DNA of 5,450 nt from Thermohalobaculum sp039030915 (lineage in GTDB: Bacteria > Pseudomonadota > Alphaproteobacteria > Rhodobacterales > Rhodobacteraceae): positions 1-5,450 of the forward strand of contig JBCCDG010000192.1 in NCBI GenBank assembly GCA_039030915.1, in the 5' to 3' direction. Shown piece after piece: positions 1-5,394 of this stretch (within the stretch, counting starts at the first letter, position 1; each line of letters starts with the position of its first letter). Both the position numbers and the translations under genes were made by a program. A model generated the notes under the pieces. It did no database searches, was not told the origin of the DNA, and worked only from the letters and a program-made list of their open reading frames with translations.

Positions 1-443
1 GCCTCCATCGCCGCCATCATCATCGCGTTGGCGAAGTCGAAGTCGCGGGAGCGCGCGCCATGGCCCGGAAGCTCCTGCCAGGCGATGAAGAGGTAGTCGT
101 GCAGGATCGCGGCCTCGAGATGCGGCCCCACCCGCCCCACGAACCAGCGCGCGATGGCCGGGACCGAGGCGAGATCCGTCAGCATGCCCGCCGGCACCAC
201 GACCTGCCGCCGCGCGGGCTCGTTGTCGATCCGATAGCTGACCCGGTACGCTGCCGCGAGCACGTATTGCGCCTCGCGGTCCCCGGCAAAGGGGATCGCC
301 CGCGCGGCCCGCGCAAGCACCAGCGGCGTCTCGAAGCAGACATCGCTGATCCTGCGCCAGTGCTCGGGATAGGGATTGTCGTGCGGCGCGACGGCCCGGG
401 AGAACGTGGACGCGGTGGGATCTTGGGAAACGGCGGCGGACAT
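1..443 (-). CDS. DUF1353 family protein, 3' end outside window
   Basis: The frame is open from an ATG at 443 to the left edge (147 codons plus two bases), so the C-terminus is missing. Residues 85-119 carry the signature of DUF1353: an AG.LTDLASVP segment (86-95), a tryptophan/phenylalanine pair, then an alanine-rich helix ending in HDYLF (115-119). Function of the family is unknown; some members occur in phage genomes, but nothing else here looks like phage. There is no signal peptide or membrane segment in the visible part, so a cytoplasmic protein is likely. Residues 1-30 are polar and look like a poorly conserved tail. No strong Shine-Dalgarno site precedes the ATG; an in-frame GTG at 503 is a less likely start. 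The gene lies downstream of a strong minus-strand terminator (546-574), so it should have its own promoter in 444-545, which I could not identify. The family call is fairly sure, the start less so. Confidence 0.8.
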   Translation of the reverse strand, partial: MSAAVSQDPTASTFSRAVAPHDNPYPEHWRRISDVCFETPLVLARAARAIPFAGDREAQYVLAAAYRVSYRIDNEPARRQVVVPAGMLTDLASVPAIARWFVGRVGPHLEAAILHDYLFIAWQELPGHGARSRDFDFANAMMMAAME

Positions 444-545
444 GGCGGGGACCTTGCGGCGGACGGGGCACGCCCATCGCGCCCGGCCCGTCCCTGATGC
501 CACCGCCCGCAGCGCCGTTGCGCCAGACGCTGCATCAGCGCGCGC

Positions 546-574
546 AAAAAAAATGCCGGACCCAGAGGCCCGGC
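546..574 (-). terminator. Strong intrinsic terminator, minus strand
   Basis: On the minus strand GCCGGGCC (574-567) pairs with GGUCCGGC (562-555) around the loop UCUG, giving eight pairs including one G·U. After a single A come eight consecutive U residues (553-546). It would end the small RNA and any read-through from the LysR gene, insulating the DUF1353 gene downstream. Confidence 0.85.
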
Positions 575-624
575 CTAGTTCAACAGGGAGGTATCACAAC
601 CTAAGCGCAGTCCCCTGCGCTCAC
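546..624 (-). ncRNA. Candidate trans-acting small RNA with CCUCCC motif, possibly alpha-r8/MmgR-like
   Basis: Read on the minus strand this stretch has three parts. The first is an 8-bp hairpin (622-615 pairs with 610-603) capped by GGGA, a GNRA-type tetraloop. The second is an unpaired linker (602-575) containing CCUCCC at 591-586, complementary to Shine-Dalgarno GGAGG. The third is an intrinsic terminator (574-546). Each stem contains one G·U pair that would be an A·C mismatch if the plus strand were transcribed, which fixes the strand. A promoter-like pair upstream predicts a start near 624 and an RNA of about 79 nt. From memory, a size near 80 nt, an exposed CCUCCC and a terminal hairpin resemble the alphaproteobacterial alpha-r8 (MmgR/suhB) family; family membership is inference. 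Such RNAs usually bind mRNA translation-initiation regions. The RNA could instead be cut from the 3' UTR of the LysR gene that ends at 746. Confidence 0.6.
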
Positions 625-629
625 GAGGT

Positions 630-658
630 AAAGTAGGACCAGTGCACGGGACCGGCAA
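630..658 (-). promoter_or_regulatory. Predicted promoter of the small RNA
   Basis: On the minus strand TTGCCG (658-653) resembles a -35 element. It is followed after 17 bases by TACTTT (635-630) as a weak -10 element, with CTACTT one base earlier as an alternative at 16-base spacing. The predicted start, near 623-624, falls just before the first hairpin of the RNA. The -35 matches well and the -10 only partly. Confidence 0.4.
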
Positions 659-745
659 CTCTTTTGCATTCAACTGTTCGGCAACCCCGATATGCTTTCC
701 GTGCAACCCGCGCGGCGCGCACAACGCTGTCGTTCGCCCGCTTGT

Positions 746-1645
746 TCATGCGGCCGCGCTGCGCTTGGTGAAGCTCTCCAGCTCGCGCAGAATGAAGTCG
801 CGGAAGGCCAGCACGCGCTGGGAATGGCGAAGCTCCTCCGGGTAGACGAAATAGACCGTGATCGGCTCGCTCGCCTCCTCAGGCAGCACCGGCACCAGAT
901 CCTCCGCCTCGCGCGTGATGTAGTCCGGCAGGGCGGCGATGCCGAGGCCGTTCCGCGCCGCCTTCAGGATCCCGAAATAGCTGTTCATGCGCAGATGCGA
1001 GGGCGACTGGTCCGCGCCGAGCGAGGCCAGCCAGGCGGCGGCGCCTGCAGGCTGCGGCGCCCGTGGGCTGAACGTGACCAGCCGATGCTTCTTCAGATCC
1101 TCGGGCGAGGACGGGGTGCCGTTTCGATCCAGATACTCCTGCGTCGCGTAGAGCCGGATCGCGATGTCCATGAGCGGACGGCGGATCAGGTCCGCCTGGC
1201 TCGGCGCGGTAAGCCGGATCGCCACATCCGCCTCCCGCATCGGCAGGTCGAGGATCGCCTCGGTCAGAATGAGCTCGACCGAGAGGTTTTCATGCTCGTC
1301 CAGCAGCCGGTCGAGCCGCGGCGCGAGCCAGAGCGTGCCGAAGCCCGCGGTCGTGGTCACGCGCAGTTCTCCGAAAACCTCGTCCTTCGCGTCGCGGATG
1401 CGCGCCTCGGCGGAGACGAGGCGCTTGGCGATCTCGCGAGTCGTTTCGTAGAGGATCTCGCCCTGCTCGGTCAGCAGCAGGCCGCGCGCATGGCGGTGGA
1501 AGAGCGTCGTGTGCAGTGCAGTCTCCAGCCCGCGGATCTGGCGGCTGATGGCGGACTGGCTGAGATGGAGCTGCTCGCCCGCATGGGTGAGGCTGCCCGC
1601 TTCGGCCACCGCATGGAAAACCCGGAGCTTGTCCCAGTCGATCAT
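746..1645 (-). CDS. LysR-type transcriptional regulator
   Basis: The product is a 299-residue DNA-binding regulator, the usual LysR length. Residues 6-65 form the winged helix-turn-helix, with the helix pair around SLTHAGEQLHLSQSAISRQI (18-37), followed by LFHRHARGLLLTEQG, the typical wing. A linker helix (about 66-90) leads to the effector-binding domain (91-299), which opens with GELRVTTTAGFG and contains READVAIRL (137-145). The ATG at 1645 is chosen because the wing/helix domain begins directly after it and a GAGGCGGGTGG stretch lies just upstream. An ATG at 1696 would add 17 residues of low-complexity sequence without a ribosome site. The stop overlaps no real gene; the terminator at 546-574 probably ends the transcript. 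The gene is divergent from the secreted-protein gene at 1747, the classical arrangement for a LysR regulator and its target. The inducer cannot be read from the sequence. TATACT at 1738-1733 is a possible -10 box, but no good -35 accompanies it. Confidence 0.93.
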   Translation of the reverse strand: MIDWDKLRVFHAVAEAGSLTHAGEQLHLSQSAISRQIRGLETALHTTLFHRHARGLLLTEQGEILYETTREIAKRLVSAEARIRDAKDEVFGELRVTTTAGFGTLWLAPRLDRLLDEHENLSVELILTEAILDLPMREADVAIRLTAPSQADLIRRPLMDIAIRLYATQEYLDRNGTPSSPEDLKKHRLVTFSPRAPQPAGAAAWLASLGADQSPSHLRMNSYFGILKAARNGLGIAALPDYITREAEDLVPVLPEEASEPITVYFVYPEELRHSQRVLAFRDFILRELESFTKRSAAA

Positions 1646-1710
1646 CGTGCCACCCGCCTCGGCCATCCCGGCCCTGCTCGTTGAGGCGCCATCCATCGCG
1701 ACGCCATCGC

Positions 1711-1740
1711 TTGTGCCCGCACCAGCGCCGTGAGTATATC
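1711..1740 (+). promoter_or_regulatory. Predicted promoter for a leaderless transcript
   Basis: TTGTGC (1711-1716) and TATATC (1735-1740) are separated by 18 bases and resemble -35 and -10 boxes. The expected start, about seven bases past the -10, falls on the ATG at 1747. No Shine-Dalgarno sequence precedes that ATG, which agrees with a leaderless mRNA. The same AT-rich core reads TATACT on the other strand and may also serve the LysR gene. A 7-bp direct repeat CCATCGC (1693-1699 and 1704-1710), 11 bp apart, lies immediately upstream and could bind a regulator on one helix face. Confidence 0.45.
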
Positions 1741-1746
1741 GCGCTC

Positions 1747-2619
1747 ATGCAACCGCTCTGTCAGATTGGCGCCGGCCTGCGGCGCGCGCTCCTCTTCCTC
1801 GCCATGTGGTGCCTCGCGGCGACGGCAGCTATGGCCGCAGGGCCACTCGAAGGCCGTTTCTACGGCATCGACCGAGCCGCGGGCGCACAGCTCAGCGTAA
1901 GCCGCGGCGAGACCGGCTTCGAGGGAACCATCACCGACGGCGCCGGCGCGAGCCGTGGCTTCAGCCTGCAGGCGGAGAGCGGCGGCGCCGCGGGCATGAT
2001 GCGCATGGACGGCCGCCAGGTGCTCATGCGGCTCGATCCCGTCGAGATCGGCGTCGAGGCGGTGATCGTGCCGGTGGCCGACGGCGGCAAGCTCCTCGCC
2101 GACCAGTCTCAGATCTTCGTCTTCGTCCGTCGCGATATCGAGCTGCCGGATCCGCCGGAGGGCTTCATCTCTCCGCCGCCGCCGGGCCAGAAGCGGGTGA
2201 GCGCGTCCGGCTTTCTCGCTTCCTACCAGTTCTGGTCGCCCGAGAGCGTGAGGGACGGCTATGCCAAGCTCGCCACCCGGCACCGCACGCTCATCCGTCT
2301 GTTCCCGGCAGTGCAGCTCGACGTGATCTGGAAGCTTTGCTTCGCCGCCGACGCCACAGCCGAGCTCGGCACCGCGACCCGGGGGCAGGGTGTGAGCTGC
2401 GGCGAGGTTCGCGAGGTGATCTCGCGGGCGCAGGCGCAGGGCCGCTTCGATGACTACAAGGACGAGGTCAACCGCCAGGCGGAGATCCTGATCCAAGCCG
2501 TACGTTGCGGGGACAACTTCGTTGAGAGCAAGCGGACCTGCGATCAGGCCGCAATCGAAGTGAGCCGTATGGCGACGTCACTGGAGACGGCCGCCAATGT
2601 GCTCGAACGATATCGCTAA
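1747..2619 (+). CDS. Secreted protein of unknown function with four C-terminal cysteines
   Basis: I do not recognise this family. The 290-residue product starts with a Sec signal peptide: a basic stretch ending in RR (12-13), a hydrophobic core (about 14-27) and a probable signal peptidase I site after A-M-A at 28-30. Mature residues 31-130 alternate short polar and hydrophobic stretches, suggesting a beta-rich domain (GRFYGIDRAAGAQLSV at 36-51). A proline-rich hinge follows (134-147, including SPPPPG), then a mainly helical domain (about 152-290) with cysteines at 198, 218, 254 and 265, enough for two disulfide bonds. That fits an oxidising periplasm. The ATG at 1747 is preferred because it supplies the basic signal-peptide region; starting at 1804 would remove it, and the TTG at 1681 adds residues without signal character. 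There is no ribosome site (see the promoter entry). It is divergent from the LysR gene, so regulation by that protein is plausible. The reading frame is secure; the function is unknown. Confidence 0.85.
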   Translation: MQPLCQIGAGLRRALLFLAMWCLAATAAMAAGPLEGRFYGIDRAAGAQLSVSRGETGFEGTITDGAGASRGFSLQAESGGAAGMMRMDGRQVLMRLDPVEIGVEAVIVPVADGGKLLADQSQIFVFVRRDIELPDPPEGFISPPPPGQKRVSASGFLASYQFWSPESVRDGYAKLATRHRTLIRLFPAVQLDVIWKLCFAADATAELGTATRGQGVSCGEVREVISRAQAQGRFDDYKDEVNRQAEILIQAVRCGDNFVESKRTCDQAAIEVSRMATSLETAANVLERYR

Positions 2620-2641
2620 GGCCGGAATGACGATTCCGGCC
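2620..2641. terminator. Hairpin shared by two convergent genes
   Basis: GGCCGGAAT (2620-2628) and ATTCCGGCC (2633-2641) form a perfect 9-bp stem with the four-base loop GACG. It begins directly after the stop codon at 2617-2619 and ends five bases before the stop of the minus-strand gene (2647). Its position suits a bidirectional terminator, but no T run follows on either strand, so it may act with Rho or only protect 3' ends. Confidence 0.55.
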
Positions 2642-2646
2642 ATCGC

Positions 2647-2979
2647 TCAGCGCTGGTGGTGCAGGGTCCTGCGGTTCTTGCTGCCCCAATCCTCGATCCA
2701 CTCCAGCACGGGCCGGAGCGCTTCGCCCTTCGGCGTGATCCGGTATTCGAGACGCCGCGCGCCGCTGTGCACGGGCCGCTTCTCGAGGATACCTTCATCG
2801 ACGAGCCGGGCCAGCCGGTTCGAAAGAATGTTCCGAGCTACGCCAAGGCGCCTCTGGAACGTGTCGAACCGTGTGATGCCGCGGAGCGCCGCCCAAACAA
2901 TCAGCAGTGTCCAGCTATCACCGATCTGCCTTACGGCATCGGTCATCGCCGAAATCTCTGCCTGTTCTAAGTCGGCCAC
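2647..2979 (-). CDS. HxlR-type winged-helix transcriptional regulator
   Basis: The 110-residue product matches the HxlR family over nearly its whole length. It shows GDSWTLLIVWAALRG (20-34), FDTFQRRLGVARNILSNRLA (38-57) covering the recognition helix, and DEGILEKR followed by the wing, ending in LEYRITPKG (77-85). It closes with L.PVLEWIEDWG (88-99). These proteins act as small dimeric repressors or activators, often beside the gene they control. I chose the GTG at 2979 because AAGGA (2991-2987) precedes it by seven bases. A GTG at 3045 would add 22 residues rich in A/T-ending codons with no spaced ribosome site. From GTG 2979 the protein has no cysteine, so the thiol sensing known in some family members is unlikely. 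It is divergent from the SDR gene at 3148, its most likely target. The first half uses more A/T-ending codons (TTA, GTA, ATT, CTT) than neighbouring genes. Confidence 0.9.
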   Translation of the reverse strand: MADLEQAEISAMTDAVRQIGDSWTLLIVWAALRGITRFDTFQRRLGVARNILSNRLARLVDEGILEKRPVHSGARRLEYRITPKGEALRPVLEWIEDWGSKNRRTLHHQR

Positions 2980-3147
2980 ATCATATTCCTTCCAAGCTTG
3001 TGCGCCTTGCACACGGTTTCCGTAGCATGGAAGTGGTGTCTGCACTCCGGACGATCACGTCACCGCCTGCAGAATGTGATCAGAAACCTCTTCCAGGGCC
3101 GTTTTGTTTCAATCGGCCACAGTAGTTAAGGAAGCCTGACATTAGCC
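2980..3147. promoter_or_regulatory. Divergent control region with two inverted repeats
   Basis: This 168-bp gap separates the HxlR and SDR start codons and must hold both promoters. Two dyads stand out: TGTGC-GCCTT-GCACA (2999-3013) and GATCAC with GTGATC (3053-3058 and 3076-3081, 17 bases between). A shorter TTCC/GGAA dyad sits near 3018-3032. Any could be the HxlR operator. I found no confident -35/-10 pair; TTGAAA (3113-3108, minus strand) is a possible -35. The stretch is visibly richer in A/T than the coding flanks. Confidence 0.4.
2987..2991 (-). promoter_or_regulatory. Ribosome binding site deciding the HxlR start
   Basis: On the minus strand AAGGA, within the wider GGAAGGAA (2993-2986), lies seven bases before the GTG at 2979-2977. 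It is the only well-spaced Shine-Dalgarno match for any in-frame start of this gene. Confidence 0.6.
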
Positions 3148-3921
3148 ATGTCGCATAAATCTGACAGTTCGACAAGTCTCGATGGTAAAACGATTCTCGT
3201 CACGGGAGCCTCATCGGGCCTCGGCGAGCATATGGCAACCACTCTCGCGGCCGATGGCGCGCAGGTCGTTGCGGCAGCCAGAAGGACGGATCGTCTCGAG
3301 CGGCTCCTGGGTGTCTCCGGGGGAGATATCCTGCCCGTTGCGCTCGACGTGACCGATCCGGCCTCGGTCGACGCGGCGATCAGGACTGCCATCGAAAGGT
3401 TCGGCCGCATCGACGGCCTGGTGAACAATGCCGGGATCGCCTGGGGCGGGCGGGCGCTCGATATGTCGTCGAACGACTGGTCGCGTGTGATCGACACGAA
3501 CCTTACCGGCGCCTTCCTCGTCGCCCGCGGTGTGGCGCGGGAGATGGTGAAGACGGGCGGCGGCGCGATCGTGTCCACCGCCTCGATCCTCGGGTTTCGG
3601 ACGGGCGCAGGCGTGGCAGCCTATGCCGCCTCAAAGGCCGCGGTGGTGCATCTCACCCATTGCCTCGCGCTCGAATGGGCCCGCCACGGCATCCGCGTGA
3701 ACGCGCTCGCACCCGGCTATTTTCCGACCGAGATCAACGATGCCTACCTCGCCAGCGATGCGGGGCAGGAGATGATGAAGACCATCCCGCTCCGTCGGTT
3801 CGGTCGTTACGAGGATCTTGACGGGCCCTTGCGGCTGCTGCTGTCGGAGGCGGGCGGCTACATCACCGGGGTGACGCTGCCGGTCGATGGCGGGCATCTC
3901 TGCAAGCCGCTTTCGGCCTGA
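3148..3921 (+). CDS. Short-chain dehydrogenase/reductase (SDR), classical type
   Basis: The 257-residue product has every landmark of a classical SDR, a cytosolic NAD(P)H-dependent oxidoreductase of alcohols and carbonyls. The cofactor motif TGASSGLG is at 19-26, with DVTD at 67-70 and NNAG at 93-96. The catalytic set is N118, S146, Y159 and K163 (YAASK), and the APG motif is at 188-190. The C-terminus ends in GGYITGVTLPVDGGH (236-250), typical of FabG-like enzymes. Arginines 45-46 after the second beta strand suggest preference for NADPH. The substrate cannot be told from sequence; it is not flanked by fatty-acid synthesis genes, so it should not be called fabG. The ATG at 3148 has AAGGAAG (3128-3134) 13 bases upstream, a rather long spacing, but no better start lies nearby. 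The divergent HxlR gene probably regulates it. The first 20 codons are unusually A/T-rich for this window. It converges with the next gene across a 19-bp gap without a terminator. Confidence 0.93.
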   Translation: MSHKSDSSTSLDGKTILVTGASSGLGEHMATTLAADGAQVVAAARRTDRLERLLGVSGGDILPVALDVTDPASVDAAIRTAIERFGRIDGLVNNAGIAWGGRALDMSSNDWSRVIDTNLTGAFLVARGVAREMVKTGGGAIVSTASILGFRTGAGVAAYAASKAAVVHLTHCLALEWARHGIRVNALAPGYFPTEINDAYLASDAGQEMMKTIPLRRFGRYEDLDGPLRLLLSEAGGYITGVTLPVDGGHLCKPLSA

Positions 3922-3940
3922 GGTCGCCCGCCGCCCCGCA

Positions 3941-5242
3941 TTATCCGGCGCCGAGCACTGTGCCCGTCTCGATGCGCTCATCGATGCGGCGCACCATGTC
4001 CTTGTAGGCGTCGCTCTCGATATCTCGGAACGTTCGCTCGAAGGCGGCGGCGGACATGCCGGCCGGCAGGTCTCGGTGCTCCGGCAGGACGTCCCGATCC
4101 CGCCCGATCCGGTCGGCCAGCTCGCGCCATGCCGCCGGCCCGCCCGCCAGCATGATCTCGGCGAAGCGGATACCGGCACGATCCGCCATCAGATCGTCGA
4201 AGCTGAAGCCCGAGCCGCCGTCGCTGTCGATCAGCTCCTTGGCCTCGCCGATGGCGAAGGAGCCGCTGGAGGCGGAGGCCGCGGCAAGGGCTGCCGACAG
4301 CGCGAAGTGCTTGCGCAGATCGTCCCTTCCGGCAAGGCGCGCTGCACCGCAAGGCGCGCCCGCGCGATCCTCCGGCACCACGTCGCCGATCACGAGCTGC
4401 AGGCTCCAGCTTCCGCAGTCGAGCCCGAGCGCAAAGAGCATCGCCTCCGCCTCCGCCGCAGCAGCGCCCCCGGCCGCTGCACGCTCGGCAGCGGTGCGCA
4501 GCGCCAGGGCCAGATGGGGCGCCAGCTCGGTCCCGAAGCGCTTGCCCGACGCGGCGGCGGCGTCGAAGGCAGCGAGATAGGCGGCGACTTGCTCGGGCTC
4601 GCTCCGGAACGCGATGCCGCGCACGGTGTCCTTGAGCCGGCCTGCGAGCGCGTTCCGCCCCGCCTTGTCCATGTCGATGTCGAGCGACGCCTGGTTGCCG
4701 GAGAGGCGTACGGCGCCGACGGCAGAACGCGCGAGATCGCCCGTGCCGTCGCCAAGCATGAGGTCCATGACAACGGCGCCGACGGGCACGATCCATCCGC
4801 CCGGCACCTCTATGGGTCCGATCCCGACGCGGCTGAAGCCGATGCCCTCACCGCTTTCGGGTACGGCGGCGCTGAGGTTGTACCAGCCAGCGCCCTCGAT
4901 GAACGGAATGGGGACGGAGATGGTGATCGCCATCTCCTCTGTCCCGTCCGGCCCCTGACCGACGCGCGCGTTGCCGCGCAGGCCCGGCAGGAACCGCGCG
5001 CCGAGGGCGACCGCGCCTTCGACGTCCGCCGTCTCGACGACAAGCGGGCCTTCGGCATCCCCTCGCGTGATCGCGCGGAACTCGTTCAGGAGCCGGTTCA
5101 CGCGGCCGGCCTGCCGGCTGTTGACCACCCCGTCCGCGCCCACCGCCGGCGCATCCTCCCGACCGATCACGAGGACCGCGACGGGACCGACGATGACCAC
5201 GGCGAGCACGAGGTAGATGAGGCGGCGAAGGGTCTTGAACAT
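3941..5242 (-). CDS. Membrane-anchored exported protein of unknown function
   Basis: I do not recognise this 433-residue protein. It starts with a short basic segment (FKTLRR, 2-7) and one hydrophobic helix (about 8-27) lacking a clear signal peptidase site, so it is probably an inner-membrane anchor with the rest in the periplasm. Residues 38-210 look mainly beta-rich with many G and V residues (SVPIPFIEGAGWYNLSA at 109-125; IEVPGGWIVPVG at 144-155). Residues 215-330 are alanine-rich and helical. A striking segment SGFSFDDLMADRAGIRFAE (344-362) follows, and the end (391-425) is polar and helical, with DLPAGMSAAAFERTF and DAYKDMVRRIDERI. Cysteines 276 and 298 could form a disulfide. The ATG at 5242 is chosen because the anchor starts directly after it; no ribosome site is evident, and an ATG at 5347 would add 35 residues ahead of the anchor. 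It is divergent from the gene at 5395, and no operon partner is visible. Confidence 0.85.
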   Translation of the reverse strand: MFKTLRRLIYLVLAVVIVGPVAVLVIGREDAPAVGADGVVNSRQAGRVNRLLNEFRAITRGDAEGPLVVETADVEGAVALGARFLPGLRGNARVGQGPDGTEEMAITISVPIPFIEGAGWYNLSAAVPESGEGIGFSRVGIGPIEVPGGWIVPVGAVVMDLMLGDGTGDLARSAVGAVRLSGNQASLDIDMDKAGRNALAGRLKDTVRGIAFRSEPEQVAAYLAAFDAAAASGKRFGTELAPHLALALRTAAERAAAGGAAAAEAEAMLFALGLDCGSWSLQLVIGDVVPEDRAGAPCGAARLAGRDDLRKHFALSAALAAASASSGSFAIGEAKELIDSDGGSGFSFDDLMADRAGIRFAEIMLAGGPAAWRELADRIGRDRDVLPEHRDLPAGMSAAAFERTFRDIESDAYKDMVRRIDERIETGTVLGAG

Positions 5243-5291
5243 CTGTCTGTCAGCCACTCTGCATTGCGCACGGGACCGGCCGGACTGTGCC

Positions 5292-5320
5292 TTGACCAAA
5301 GGTCGCGGCCCAGAACTTTC
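5292..5320 (+). promoter_or_regulatory. Predicted promoter with overlapping palindrome
   Basis: TTGACC (5292-5297) is a good -35 match. ACTTTC (5315-5320) lies 17 bases further on as a weak -10, giving a leader of about 70 bases to the ATG at 5395. The palindrome GACC-AAA-GGTC (5294-5304) overlaps the -35 and could be a repressor half-site pair. Confidence 0.35.
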
Positions 5321-5394
5321 GCGCGGGGGATTGCAGAGGCGCGGCATACTTCCGAGGGTCGTGGCGAAAACGACAAAGGGCGCGGGAGGACGGT

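Noticed and set aside
60..497. A 145-codon plus-strand frame across the left edge.
   Set aside because: The peptide is arginine/glycine/proline-rich, as expected from the complement of a GC-rich gene, while the minus strand encodes a recognisable DUF1353 domain.
586..591. GGGAGG on the plus strand read as a ribosome binding site.
   Set aside because: No start codon lies at a suitable distance downstream, and the same bases form the unpaired CCUCCC of the minus-strand RNA.
621..749. A 42-codon minus-strand frame whose ATG overlaps the LysR stop as ATGA, suggesting translational coupling.
   Set aside because: Its end runs through the predicted promoter and first bases of the small RNA. The codons lack the strong third-position G/C bias of real genes here, and the peptide (rich in R and K, no domain) is unremarkable. 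Conservation of the frame in relatives could revive it.
692..1684. A 330-codon plus-strand frame opposite the LysR gene.
   Set aside because: It is a high-GC shadow with no domain, and the LysR frame is unambiguous on the other strand.
1642..2496. A 284-codon minus-strand frame opposite the secreted-protein gene.
   Set aside because: It is histidine/arginine/alanine-rich without domain features. The plus frame has a signal peptide, clear domain layout and proper third-position bias.
3148..3921. Naming the SDR fabG because of its Y-x-x-x-K and GG.ITG..L.VDGG motifs.
   Set aside because: Those motifs are shared by most classical SDRs, and no acyl carrier protein or other fatty-acid synthesis gene is nearby.
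4420..4600. Repetitive GCC/GGC-rich stretch resembling a repeat array.
   Set aside because: It is the alanine-rich helical part of the membrane-anchored protein (about residues 215-275); there is no fixed repeat unit.
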